A DNA stretch of 64,000 nucleotides from Streptomyces sp. SAJ15. GTDB lineage: Bacteria > Actinomycetota > Actinomycetes > Streptomycetales > Streptomycetaceae. The notes beneath the pieces are model-generated. The model did no database searches. It was not told the origin of the DNA and worked only from the letters and a program-made list of their open reading frames with translations. Shown piece after piece: positions 9,816-18,618 of the stretch; the stretch's first letter is position 1; every line of letters begins with the position of its first letter. Location: positions 62,001 to 126,000 of the forward strand of contig NZ_NISY01000013.1 of assembly GCF_007595705.1 (NCBI RefSeq). The letters run 5' to 3'. Both the position numbers and the translations under genes were made by a program.

Positions 9816-11797
9816 CGGTGAGCTCGGGGAGTCCGGGCTGGTACCTGCGCCGCCTTGCCCGGATGGGACCGCGGGAGGTCGGCGGCCGGATGGCCGACGC
9901 GGTGCGCAGGCGGCGGTGGCGGTCGGCGCTGCCCGACCGCCCGAGCGTGACCGGCGCCCGGTTCACCGCGGTACTGCCCGCCGGGACGCTCGCCGCCGTG
10001 CCACCGGACGCCGCGAAACGTCTCATCGCCGAGGCGGACCGGCTGATGGCCGGACACGCCGAGTACTTCGGCGTGGACCGCGACGACCTGGCCGACCCGG
10101 ACTGGTGGCGCGATCCGAAGACGGGGCGCCGCGCTCCGTGGGGCTACGCCTTCGACGTGCCGTACCGCGACGAGGACGCGGTCGGGGACATCAAGCAGAT
10201 CTGGGAGCTGTCCCGACACCAGTACCTCACCGTGCTCGCCGCCGCCTACGCGATCACCGGGAACGAGCGGTACGCCGAGCGCGTGGCCGAGCACCTGCGG
10301 TGGTGGTGGGCGGCCAACGCGCCGCTGCGCGGAGTGCACTGGATCAGCGGCATCGAGCTGGGGATCCGGCTGCTGTCCTGGGTGTGGATCCGTCGACTGC
10401 TCGACGGCTGGCCGGGCGTGTCCGAGCTGTTCGAGGACAACCCGGTGGCGCTGCACCAGATCTGGCACCACCAGCGCTGGCTGGCCGCCTTCCCCAGCCG
10501 GGGGTCCTCGGCCAACAACCACGTCATCGCCGAGGCCGCCGGGCAGTTCGCCGCCGCCTGCGCCTTCGGGTGGTTCCCCTCCTCGGCGCGCTGGCGAGCC
10601 GACGCGCTGCGGTCGCTGGAGCGGCACCTGCGCGGCAACACCTTCGCCTCCGGCCTCAACCGCGAGCTGGCCACCGAGTACCACGGACTCGTCCTGGAGC
10701 TCGGTCTGGCCGCGGTGGCCGAGGCGGATGCCGCCGGTGTGCCGGTCCCCGCGTCCGTCCGCCTGGTGCTGCTGCGGATGACCGACGCGCTCGCGGCCGT
10801 CGTGGACAGCCGGTTGCGGCCGCCGCGCCAGGGGGACGCGGACGACGGGCACGGCCTGGTCGTGGACGGCGCGGGCACCGACCGCTGGGCCTCGCTCCTC
10901 GCCACCGGGGACGCCGTGTTCGGCCGGCTCGACTGGTGGCCGGTCGTGACCGGCACGGATGTGCGCACCCCGCTGCTCGCCGCGCTCATCCGGCCGTACC
11001 CGAAAGGCGGCACCGCGCCGGCCGTGCCCCGCCCGCCAAGCCGACCAGGCCACTTCGCCGACGCGGGGCTGACCATCCTGCGCGGTCCGGGGGAGATCTG
11101 GTGCCGCTGCGACGGCGGCCCGCACGGCTTCCTGTCCATCGCCGCGCACGCCCACGCGGACGCGCTGTCCGTGGAGGTCCGGCACGACGGCGTCGACGTG
11201 CTCGCCGACCCGGGCACGTTCTGCTACCACGGGCAGCCCGAGTGGCGGCAGTACTTCCGGTCGACCCTCGGCCACAACACCCTGCAGCTGGACGGCGGTG
11301 ACCAGTCCGTCTCCGGCGGCCCGTTCCTCTGGACCCGGCACGCCCGCAGCCGCGTCCTGGTCGCGGACACCTCCGACGCCTCCGACGGGGGAACGGCCCG
11401 CTGGTGTGCCGAGCACGACGGTTACCAGCGCTCCGTGCACCGCCGCCGGGTGGAGCTGACGGCCGCGAGCCGGGAGCTGAGGGTGGTCGACGAGGTGCGC
11501 GGCCCGCGCCGGGCCGTGCGCCTGGCGTTCCACCTCGGCCCGGCGATCGCCGCGGACCTGGTGGGGAACCGGGCACAGCTCACCTGGACCCGGGACGGTG
11601 AGGACCGCTCCGCGGTGCTCGACCTGCCCGGGCAGCTGTGCTGGCGGGCGCATCGCGGCGAGACCGACCCGCCGCTGGGCTGGTACTCCGCCGGCTTCGG
11701 GCGCAAGGAACCCGCCACGACGCTGGTCGGCACCGGCTTCGCCGACGGCGCTGCGCTGTTGGGGGATTTCACCACCGTACTCAGGTTCCGCGGCTAG
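9812..11797 (+). CDS. Heparinase II/III family polysaccharide lyase-like protein
   Basis: 661 residues, ATG in a 4-base overlap with the upstream gene. The N-terminal two-thirds is alpha-helical, with an (alpha/alpha) toroid-like pattern rich in Trp (RWWWAANAPLRGVHW, then SANNHVIAEAAGQFAAACAF). The C-terminal beta-sandwich has the signature AAHAHADALSVEV followed by GTFCYHG and YFRSTLGHNT, where the family's catalytic His/Tyr residues lie. Members cleave uronic-acid polymers by beta-elimination, or process them in the periplasm as AlgL does in alginate synthesis. No signal peptide is visible, so location is uncertain. Its presence with an AlgD-like dehydrogenase supports a uronate in the polymer. 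Confidence 0.82.
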   Translation: MTVSSGSPGWYLRRLARMGPREVGGRMADAVRRRRWRSALPDRPSVTGARFTAVLPAGTLAAVPPDAAKRLIAEADRLMAGHAEYFGVDRDDLADPDWWRDPKTGRRAPWGYAFDVPYRDEDAVGDIKQIWELSRHQYLTVLAAAYAITGNERYAERVAEHLRWWWAANAPLRGVHWISGIELGIRLLSWVWIRRLLDGWPGVSELFEDNPVALHQIWHHQRWLAAFPSRGSSANNHVIAEAAGQFAAACAFGWFPSSARWRADALRSLERHLRGNTFASGLNRELATEYHGLVLELGLAAVAEADAAGVPVPASVRLVLLRMTDALAAVVDSRLRPPRQGDADDGHGLVVDGAGTDRWASLLATGDAVFGRLDWWPVVTGTDVRTPLLAALIRPYPKGGTAPAVPRPPSRPGHFADAGLTILRGPGEIWCRCDGGPHGFLSIAAHAHADALSVEVRHDGVDVLADPGTFCYHGQPEWRQYFRSTLGHNTLQLDGGDQSVSGGPFLWTRHARSRVLVADTSDASDGGTARWCAEHDGYQRSVHRRRVELTAASRELRVVDEVRGPRRAVRLAFHLGPAIAADLVGNRAQLTWTRDGEDRSAVLDLPGQLCWRAHRGETDPPLGWYSAGFGRKEPATTLVGTGFADGAALLGDFTTVLRFRG

Positions 11798-11806
11798 GGA
11801 GGACGC

Positions 11807-13351
11807 GTGGGGATCACGTGGCGGCGACGGGCGTTGCCGGCGGCACCGCTGGCGCTGGCCCTGCTGGTGGCGACCGGCTGTGACAGCACGCCGACCGAGC
11901 GGCCGGAGCCGACCGCTGCGCCGTCCACGCCCACGGCCCGGTCCGTGGCCCGGGTGTGCGCCAAGCCCGCGGCCGGTCCCGCGAAGGCACCGGCGGGCGC
12001 GGTGACGGTCGACCCCGCGGTCGTCGGTGACCTGGCCGCGAAGACCAGGAGCAGCCCCCCGAACACCACGTTCTGGCTCGCACCGGGCGAGCACCGGCTC
12101 GAACCGGAGCGCTACGCGCAGGTCGTTCCCAAGAAGGGGAACCGCTACCTCGGCGCGCCCGGCGCGGTGCTCGACGGCCGGAAGACCAACCAGTACGCGT
12201 TCGGCGGCAGCGCCCGCGACGTCACCATCCGCCACCTGACCGTGCAGCGGTTCGTCGCGCCGCACGACGAGGGCGTGGTCAACCACGACATGGCCGACGG
12301 GTGGGTGATCGAGCACGCGAGGGTCCAGTACAACTCCGGCGCCGGGATGATGGCCGGTGCCCGCCAGCGGGTCCGCGCCAGCTGTCTGCGCGGCAACGGA
12401 CAGTACGGAATGAACGCGTACAAGACCGGCGACTCCATCCGTGGCCTGGTGGTCGAGGGCAACGAGATCGTGGGCAACAACACCGGCGACTGGGAGCGAA
12501 GGCGGCCGGGCTGCGGCTGCACCGGAGGCATCAAGTTCTGGGCCGTCGACGGCGCCGACATCCGCGGCAACTGGGTGCACGACAACCGCGGAGTCGGGTT
12601 GTGGGCGGACAACAACAACAACGACTTCCGCATCGAGGACAACGTCCTCGAGGCCAACGACGGTGCCGCGCTGATGTACGAGACCAGCTACAACGCGGTC
12701 ATCCGGAACAACACGATCCGGCGGAACAACTGGGTCGAGGGCCGCAAGGGCGCCGACCGCGGCGACGACTTCCCGTACGCGACCGTCTACATCTCCGAGG
12801 CCGGCGGCGAACCACGGGTCGAAGCCCGCACGGACAAGATCGAGATCTACCGGAACGTGCTGGAGGACAACTGGAACGGCATCACCCTGTGGGAGAACGC
12901 CGACCGGTTCTGCAACAGCCCCGCCAACACCTCCACCGGATACTGCACGTTGCTGGTGAAGGACACCGACCGCTGCGCGCGGCCGGCGATCACCAAGGCA
13001 CCGCTCTACGCCGACTGCCGGTGGAAGACCCAGCGGGTGGACATCCACGGCAACCGCTTCGTCCTGGACCCGTCCACCGTCAAGTGCACGATGGAGTGCG
13101 GCCACATGGCGGTCCTCGCCAACTACGGCACCTATCCGAACTGGTCGCCGTACAAGGGCAGGCGAGTGGCTGAGGCGATCACCCACCAGCAGTACAACCG
13201 CTGGCACGACAACGTCTACCGCGGACCGTGGAGCTTCCTCGCGGGCGACCCGAGCCGGAGACTCGGCGCCGGGCAGTGGCAGAGCACACCGTACCGGCAG
13301 GACACGGGCAGCACCTTCACCCCACAGGCCGGTGGTCGAGATGGGCGTTGA
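11807..13351 (+). CDS. Right-handed parallel beta-helix lipoprotein (putative polysaccharide epimerase/lyase)
   Basis: 514 residues from a GTG at 11807, 9 bp after the lyase gene. The N-terminus is a lipoprotein signal with the lipid-carrying cysteine at Cys25 (LALLVATGC), followed by a Pro/Thr-rich linker. The rest shows Asn-rich turns repeated about every 20-25 residues (VEGNEIVGNNTG, VHDNRGVGLW, IRNNTIRRNN, IYRNVLEDNW). These are typical of a pectate-lyase-like beta-helix (NosD/CASH repeats), as in mannuronan C5-epimerases and many lyases. It should act outside the membrane on the nascent or exported polymer. No diagnostic catalytic motif was recognised, so the reaction is open. Confidence 0.78.
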   Translation: MGITWRRRALPAAPLALALLVATGCDSTPTERPEPTAAPSTPTARSVARVCAKPAAGPAKAPAGAVTVDPAVVGDLAAKTRSSPPNTTFWLAPGEHRLEPERYAQVVPKKGNRYLGAPGAVLDGRKTNQYAFGGSARDVTIRHLTVQRFVAPHDEGVVNHDMADGWVIEHARVQYNSGAGMMAGARQRVRASCLRGNGQYGMNAYKTGDSIRGLVVEGNEIVGNNTGDWERRRPGCGCTGGIKFWAVDGADIRGNWVHDNRGVGLWADNNNNDFRIEDNVLEANDGAALMYETSYNAVIRNNTIRRNNWVEGRKGADRGDDFPYATVYISEAGGEPRVEARTDKIEIYRNVLEDNWNGITLWENADRFCNSPANTSTGYCTLLVKDTDRCARPAITKAPLYADCRWKTQRVDIHGNRFVLDPSTVKCTMECGHMAVLANYGTYPNWSPYKGRRVAEAITHQQYNRWHDNVYRGPWSFLAGDPSRRLGAGQWQSTPYRQDTGSTFTPQAGGRDGR

Positions 13352-14645
13352 GACGGGCGGGAACCTGACACGCGGCGGGCCGCCGGGCCGACCGGACCCG
13401 GCGGGCACACAGCCCGGTGCCGCACCACGCCCCGCCGGCACACCGAAGGCCGTCGGGATCGTCTGGGCGCTGCTGGCCCTCAACACGCTCGGCTCCGCCG
13501 GGGCGAAGACCGTCATCCCGCTGCCCCGTTCCCTCATCCAGACGGCCACCATGGGCGCGCTGGTCACCGCGTTCGCGCTGGCGCTCGCGCTCAACCTCCG
13601 GCTGCGCATCCGACCCAGCGCCTTCGTGTTCCTGCTCACCCTGCTCCTGGTGCCCAGCGTGATCTCCAGCGTGAACCTGGAGGTCGGGTACGGCGCGCTG
13701 TTCCGCTGCGCCCGCCTCGCGCTCTTCGTCGGCACGCTGTGGCTGCTCAGCCGCTGGTGGGACGGCACCCTGACGTTCGTCCGGTACCACATCCGGATGT
13801 ACTTCGCGGTGCTCGTGCTGGTGGCCGCGGGCCTGGTCGTCTCGCCGGGCACGGCCCTGCCCGAGTACTACGGCGGACGCCTGGTCGGCGCGCTGTGGCC
13901 GCTCACCCCGCCGCAGATCGGACAGTACGCCGCGGTGATCATCGGGCTCACCGTGCTGCTCGTCCTCGGCCGCCACACCACCGGGGCGAGTGCGGCGGTG
14001 ATCATCGTGCCGTCACTCGTCCTGCTCGTGTTGACCCATACCCGCACGGCCACGCTCGGCCTGCTCATCGGGTTGCTGCTGGCGATCGGCTCGCTCGTGC
14101 TGACCAGCGCCGCCGCCCGCCGGTTCTTCGCCTGGACGGTGGTGTGCGCCACGGTGGCCGCGGTGGCCTTCAGCTCCGCGCTGCGGGCGTGGTTCCTGCG
14201 CGGACAGAGCCAGGAGAACCTGTCCAACCTCACCGGTCGGGCCAAGGTCTGGGACGCCCTGCTCGCAGCGCCCCGGACCACCGGGGAGAAGGTGTTCGGC
14301 GTGGGCCTGAGCGACAAGTCGTTCGGCGGGCTGCCGATCGACAACAGCTGGCTGGCCGTCTACCACGAGCAGGGTCTGATCGGCGTCACCCTCGTGGCGG
14401 TGATGATCACCGTCCTGGGCGGCGTCGCGCTGCTGCGGCCACCATCGCTGCCGAGGGCCTGCGCGATCTTCCTGATCAGCTACTGCGCGATCTCGTCGTA
14501 CACCGAGGCCGGCCTTGGCGACGCCTCGCCCTATCTGCTGCACCTGGCCCTGGCCGCCTCGCTCCTCGCGGCACCCGCCCAGGCCACGCCCCTGTCGACG
14601 GCCGCGGTGCCTCGACGACGTATCCCGCGATGGGCCCGGAGGTGA
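13341..14645 (+). CDS. O-antigen polymerase/ligase-like membrane protein (Wzy)
   Basis: 434 residues from ATG 13341; GTG 13332 is an alternative, and both overlap the beta-helix gene. After a Gly/Pro-rich N-terminus there are about ten hydrophobic segments (for example LALALNLRLRI, FVFLLTLLLVPSVI, FAVLVLVAAGLVV, YAAVIIGLTVLLVLG). The larger loop carries LTGRAKVWDALLAAP and DNSWLAVYHEQGLIG, the hallmark of the Wzy_C/WaaL superfamily. It should polymerise flipped repeat units on the outer face of the membrane with the Wzz proteins and the flippase of the same operon. Confidence 0.85.
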   Translation: MGVETGGNLTRGGPPGRPDPAGTQPGAAPRPAGTPKAVGIVWALLALNTLGSAGAKTVIPLPRSLIQTATMGALVTAFALALALNLRLRIRPSAFVFLLTLLLVPSVISSVNLEVGYGALFRCARLALFVGTLWLLSRWWDGTLTFVRYHIRMYFAVLVLVAAGLVVSPGTALPEYYGGRLVGALWPLTPPQIGQYAAVIIGLTVLLVLGRHTTGASAAVIIVPSLVLLVLTHTRTATLGLLIGLLLAIGSLVLTSAAARRFFAWTVVCATVAAVAFSSALRAWFLRGQSQENLSNLTGRAKVWDALLAAPRTTGEKVFGVGLSDKSFGGLPIDNSWLAVYHEQGLIGVTLVAVMITVLGGVALLRPPSLPRACAIFLISYCAISSYTEAGLGDASPYLLHLALAASLLAAPAQATPLSTAAVPRRRIPRWARR

Positions 14646-15931
14646 CCGTGAGCATGCACGTCCTCGTGGTGCACAACCGCTACTCCTCGAAGCAGCCGAG
14701 CGGAGAGAACAGAGTCGTCGACGAGGAGGTGGGGCTGCTGCGCGCGGCAGGCCACCGGGTCGACGTGTTCGAACGACGCAGCGACGACATCGCCGCCCGC
14801 TCCCTCCTCGGCAAGGCCGCGGTGCCGCTGCTCGTGCCGTGGAACCCCGCGGTCCGCGCGGAGCTCACCGCCCGGCTGCGCACCGAGCGGCCGGACGTGG
14901 TGCACATCCACAACGTCTTCCCGCTCCTGTCGCCCGCGGTCCTCGCCGCCTGCGCCGACGCCGGCGTGCCCGCCGTCGCCACCCTGCACAACTACACCCA
15001 GGTCTGCCCGCCCGGCACCCTGCACCGGGACGGCCGGTCGTGCACCGAGTGCGTCGGGACGACGACGTCGCTGCCCGCCGTCCGGCACGGCTGCTACCGG
15101 AACTCCCGCCTCGCGACGGTGCCGCTCGCGGTCAGCCTGTCGGTCAACCGACGGCGGTGGTGGTCCGGCGTGGAGCGGTTCTTCTGTATCTCCGCCGCGC
15201 AGCGCGACGTCCTGGTGCGGTCCGGCATGCCACCCGAGCGGCTGGCGGTGAAGCACAACTTCGTACCCGACCCGGGCGCCCGCCGAACGGGCGACGGCGA
15301 GCATCTGCTCTTCCTCGGCCGGCTCGCGGAGGCCAAGGGCGTACGGCTGCTCATGGCCGCGTGGGACGAGATCGCGGCGAGCGGCGGTGTGGGCGTGCCG
15401 CTCGTGCTCGCCGGCGCGGGGCCGCTGGAGGGAGAGGTCACCGCCTGGGCGGCGGGCCGGGACGACGTGCGGTACGTCGGTCTGTACGACCCGGCTCAGT
15501 GCCGGCAGGCCGTCGCCCGGTCGGTCGCCGTGGTGGCTCCCTCGATGGCCCTGGAGACGTTCGGCCTGGTGGTCGCGGAGGCGATGGCGGCGGGGGTTCC
15601 GGCGGTCGCCGCCGGCCACGGCGCCTTCGTCGAACTCGTCGAGGACGGGGTCACCGGGCTGCTGCACCGGCCGGGCGAGCCCGCCTCGCTCGCGTCCCGC
15701 ATACGCCGGATCGCGGCCGAGCCCGGCCGCAACCGGGAGATGGGCCAGGCGGCCCGGCGCCGTTACGAGCGGGGTTTCAGCCCGGCCGTCGGCCTGGAGC
15801 GCCTGGTGGAGGGGTACCGCACCGCGATCGCGGGTCGGTCGGGCGGCGCGGACGGCGCGCCGCCGACAGGGAACGGAAGCAACGGCTCGCGGCGGGGGGC
15901 CCGTGCGAGCAGGGATGGGGGAAGTAGATGA
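14642..15931 (+). CDS. Glycosyltransferase family 4 (GT-B)
   Basis: 429 residues from the GTG at 14642 (GTGA overlap); GTG 14648 or ATG 14654 are possible. The N-terminus HVLVVHNRYSSKQPSGENRV is typical of a GT4 subgroup found in capsule loci. A small Cys-rich insert follows (CPPGTLHRDGRSCTECVG). The donor-binding half has HNFVPDPG, LFLGRLAEAKG and the E-x7-E motif ETFGLVVAE. Predicted cytoplasmic transferase for one sugar of the repeat unit, acceptor unknown. Confidence 0.86.
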   Translation: MTVSMHVLVVHNRYSSKQPSGENRVVDEEVGLLRAAGHRVDVFERRSDDIAARSLLGKAAVPLLVPWNPAVRAELTARLRTERPDVVHIHNVFPLLSPAVLAACADAGVPAVATLHNYTQVCPPGTLHRDGRSCTECVGTTTSLPAVRHGCYRNSRLATVPLAVSLSVNRRRWWSGVERFFCISAAQRDVLVRSGMPPERLAVKHNFVPDPGARRTGDGEHLLFLGRLAEAKGVRLLMAAWDEIAASGGVGVPLVLAGAGPLEGEVTAWAAGRDDVRYVGLYDPAQCRQAVARSVAVVAPSMALETFGLVVAEAMAAGVPAVAAGHGAFVELVEDGVTGLLHRPGEPASLASRIRRIAAEPGRNREMGQAARRRYERGFSPAVGLERLVEGYRTAIAGRSGGADGAPPTGNGSNGSRRGARASRDGGSR

Positions 15932-17163
15932 CACGATGCCGACTCTGCGGCTCGGCGACGCTGGCGAGCGTCGTCGATCTGGGGGCGACCCCGCCGTGCG
16001 AGAGCTTTCTCGCCGCGGACCGACTGGACCAGCCGGAACCGGCCTACCCGCTGCACCTGCGGGTCTGCACGGACTGCTGGCTCGCCCAGATCCCGCCGCT
16101 GATCACACCGGAGGAGACGTTCCAGGAGTACGCGTACTTCTCCTCGTACTCGACCTCCTGGGTGGAGCACGCGCGCACGTTCGTCGCCGACGCCGTACAG
16201 CGGGTGGGTCTCGGCCCCGACGCCTTCGTGGTCGAGGTCGCGAGCAACGACGGGTACCTGCTGAGACACGTGGTGGACCGGGGGATCCGCTGCCTGGGCG
16301 TCGAACCGTCGGTGAACGTCGGCGCGGCGGCGCGGGAGAAGGGTGTGCCCACGCTCACGGAGTTCCTGACCCCGGAGACCGGCTCGGCCGTCCGCGCCGA
16401 GCACGGCCCGGCGGACCTGGTCGTGGCCAACAACGTGTACGCGCACATCCCCGACGTCGTCGGGTTCACCCGGGGGCTGCGCGCCCTGGTCGCCGACGAC
16501 GGCTGGGTCTCCATCGAGGTGCAGCACCTGCTGACCCTGATCGAGCGGAACCAGTACGACACGATCTATCACGAGCACTTCCAGTACTACACGGTCGCGG
16601 CCGCGATCCGGGCGTTGGCGAGCGGCGGACTCGCCCTCGTGGACGTCGAGTCGCTGCCCACGCACGGCGGCTCCATCCGGCTGTGGGCCCGGCCCACCGA
16701 GGTGGCGGGCGAGCCGACTCCGCAGGTGGCCGACGTGCTGGCCCGGGAGAAGGCCGCCGGGCTCCAGGAACTGTCCGGGTACACCGAGTTCTCCGCCCGG
16801 GTGGCCAAGGTGCGCCGGGACCTCCTGCGGTTCCTCATCGAGGCGGCCGAGCGCGGCGACACGGTCGTCGGCTACGGCGCCCCGGGCAAGGGCAACACCC
16901 TGCTCAACCACTGCGGCATCCGGCCCGACCTGCTGCCGTACACGGTCGACCGCAACCCCTACAAACACGGCAGGTTCACCCCGGGCACCCGCATCCCGAT
17001 CCTGCCGCCCGAGCGGATAGCCGCCGACGAACCGGACTACGTGCTCGTCCTCCCGTGGAACCTGCGGGACGAACTGGTCGAGCAACTGTCCTTCGTCCAT
17101 GAGTGGGGCGGCCGCCTGGTCTTCCCCATCCCGGAACTGAGCATCGTCGAGGTCACGTCGTGA
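15928..17163 (+). CDS. Nucleotide-sugar C-methyltransferase (TylC3/NovU-type, zinc-binding)
   Basis: 411 residues, ATG overlapping the previous stop by 4 bases. Domain order matches sugar C-methyltransferases such as TcaB9: an N-terminal zinc ribbon (CRLCG, later CTDCW), an SAM-binding domain with VEVASNDGYLLRH, the catalytic YHEHFQYYT segment, and a C-terminal Rossmann-like domain with YGAPGKGNTLLNHCG. These enzymes methylate C3 of a 4-keto deoxysugar, giving a branched sugar. It is followed closely by cytidylyltransferase, deacetylase, SDR and DUF4910 genes that appear to serve the same branched sugar. Confidence 0.87.
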   Translation: MTRCRLCGSATLASVVDLGATPPCESFLAADRLDQPEPAYPLHLRVCTDCWLAQIPPLITPEETFQEYAYFSSYSTSWVEHARTFVADAVQRVGLGPDAFVVEVASNDGYLLRHVVDRGIRCLGVEPSVNVGAAAREKGVPTLTEFLTPETGSAVRAEHGPADLVVANNVYAHIPDVVGFTRGLRALVADDGWVSIEVQHLLTLIERNQYDTIYHEHFQYYTVAAAIRALASGGLALVDVESLPTHGGSIRLWARPTEVAGEPTPQVADVLAREKAAGLQELSGYTEFSARVAKVRRDLLRFLIEAAERGDTVVGYGAPGKGNTLLNHCGIRPDLLPYTVDRNPYKHGRFTPGTRIPILPPERIAADEPDYVLVLPWNLRDELVEQLSFVHEWGGRLVFPIPELSIVEVTS

Positions 17164-17176
17164 AAGGGGTTGCGGC

Positions 17177-17971
17177 ATGAAGGTCGTTCTGTTCTGCGGC
17201 GGCTACGGGATGCGGATGCGCGACGGAGCCTCCGACGACGTGCCCAAGCCGATGGCGATGGTCGGCCCGCGACCGCTGATCTGGCACGTCATGCGCTACT
17301 ACGCGCACTTCGGGCACACGGAGTTCATCCTGTGCCTCGGCTACGGGGCGCACCACATCAAGAACTTCTTCCTCACCTACGAGGAGACGGCGTCCAACGA
17401 CTTCGTGCTGCGAGGCGGGCGGACCGAGCTCCTTTCCACCGATATCTCGGACTGGACGATCACTTTCGCGCAGACCGGCATCGAGTCGCCGATCGGGGAG
17501 CGGCTGCGCCGGGTGCGGCACCACCTCGACGGCGACGAGATGTTCCTCGCCAACTACGCCGATGTGCTCACCGACGCCCCCCTGCCGGAGATGATCGATT
17601 CCTTCGCCCGGCGCGACGCCGGTGCGTCGATGATGGTGGTGCCGCCCCAGTCCTCCTTCCACTGTGTGGAGTTGGGCGAGAACGGCCTGGTGGGGGGCAT
17701 CACCGCGGTGAGCGAACTGCCGCTGTGGGAGAACGGCGGCTACTTCGTGCTCCGCCAGGAGGTCTTCGACCACCTACCGGAGAACGGGGACCTGGTCGCC
17801 GACGGATGCGCCCAACTGGCCAAGCGGGGCCGCCTTGTGGCGCACCAGCACCGCGGCTTCTGGAAGCCGACCGACACCGTGAAGGAGCGGGCCGCGCTGG
17901 ACGCGGCCTACGCCCGGGGCGACCGCCCGTGGGCCGTGTGGGAACAGGACCGCGCGGGGGTGGGGGCGTGA
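17177..17971 (+). CDS. Glucose-1-phosphate cytidylyltransferase-like sugar nucleotidyltransferase
   Basis: 264 residues. The N-terminal signature is VVLFCGGYGMRMRD followed by VPKPMAMVG, the nucleotide-binding and lysine motif of sugar-1-phosphate nucleotidyltransferases. The stretch IWHVMRYYAHFGHTEFILCL matches the RfbF/glucose-1-phosphate cytidylyltransferase subgroup, which makes CDP-glucose, better than RmlA-type thymidylyltransferases. If so, the C-methylated sugar of this block is CDP- rather than dTDP-linked. Nucleotide specificity is an inference from overall similarity. A ribosome site (AAAGG, 17163-17167) precedes the ATG. Confidence 0.78.
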   Translation: MKVVLFCGGYGMRMRDGASDDVPKPMAMVGPRPLIWHVMRYYAHFGHTEFILCLGYGAHHIKNFFLTYEETASNDFVLRGGRTELLSTDISDWTITFAQTGIESPIGERLRRVRHHLDGDEMFLANYADVLTDAPLPEMIDSFARRDAGASMMVVPPQSSFHCVELGENGLVGGITAVSELPLWENGGYFVLRQEVFDHLPENGDLVADGCAQLAKRGRLVAHQHRGFWKPTDTVKERAALDAAYARGDRPWAVWEQDRAGVGA

Positions 17972-18615
17972 TCCAGCTCAGCACCGGGCGCCTGGACCAG
18001 GTCGTCGCGGTGGGCGCGCACTGCGACGACATCGCCATCGGCGCCGGCGGCACACTGCTGACGATGTGCCTCGCGCGGCCGGGGCTACGCGTCGACGCGC
18101 TGGTGCTCTCCGGCGGCGGCAGCGAGCGGGAGCGGGAGGAGCAGGCCGCGCTCGCCGCGTTCTGCCCGGGCGCCGACCTGCGGCTGACCGTGCTCAAGCT
18201 GCCCGACGGCCGGATGCCCGCGCACTGGGACGAGGCCAAGGCCGCGGTCGAGGAGCTGCGCGAGCGCAGCGAACCGGATCTGGTCCTCGCCCCTCGCGCC
18301 GATGACGCGCACCAGGACCACAGCGGCCTGGCGAAGCTGGTCACCACCGCGTTCCGCGACCACCTCGTGCTCGGCTACGAGATCGTCAAGTGGGACGGCG
18401 ACCTCGGCCGCCTCGCGGCGTACCAGCCGCTGTCGCCCCAGATCGCCGAGGAGAAGGTGCGGCTGCTGCAGGAGCACTACCCCTCGCAACAGCACCGGCC
18501 CTGGTACGACCGGGAGACCTTCATCGGCCTCGCCCGGATCCGCGGCATCGAATGCCACGCGCGCTACGCCGAGGCGTTCGCCGCCGCCAAACTCACACTC
18601 AACCTGGGGGACTGA
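17968..18615 (+). CDS. PIG-L (LmbE-like) zinc deacetylase
   Basis: 215 residues from a GTG overlapping the previous stop (GTGA). The family zinc motif AHPDDE appears here as AHCDDI (residues 17-22), followed by GAGG. The second metal motif HxDH is intact as H115-Q-D117-H118. PIG-L enzymes remove an N-acetyl group from an amino sugar, which here would act on a nucleotide-linked or lipid-linked intermediate. Pro to Cys in the first motif is unusual but leaves His18, Asp20 and Asp21 in place. Its place between cytidylyltransferase and SDR suggests it belongs to the branched-sugar pathway. Confidence 0.82.
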   Translation: MIQLSTGRLDQVVAVGAHCDDIAIGAGGTLLTMCLARPGLRVDALVLSGGGSEREREEQAALAAFCPGADLRLTVLKLPDGRMPAHWDEAKAAVEELRERSEPDLVLAPRADDAHQDHSGLAKLVTTAFRDHLVLGYEIVKWDGDLGRLAAYQPLSPQIAEEKVRLLQEHYPSQQHRPWYDRETFIGLARIRGIECHARYAEAFAAAKLTLNLGD

Positions 18616-18618
18616 ACC

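Noticed and set aside
7697..11797. Very long open frames running through oxidoreductase and lyase genes in other frames
   Set aside because: Their translations are Arg/Gly/Pro/Ala-rich without domains, the usual by-product of high G+C third positions. The true frames carry clear family motifs.
12310..13250. Possible fused second gene in the beta-helix coding region
   Set aside because: The beta-helix frame is continuous with regular Asn-rich turns; the alternative frame has only low-complexity text.
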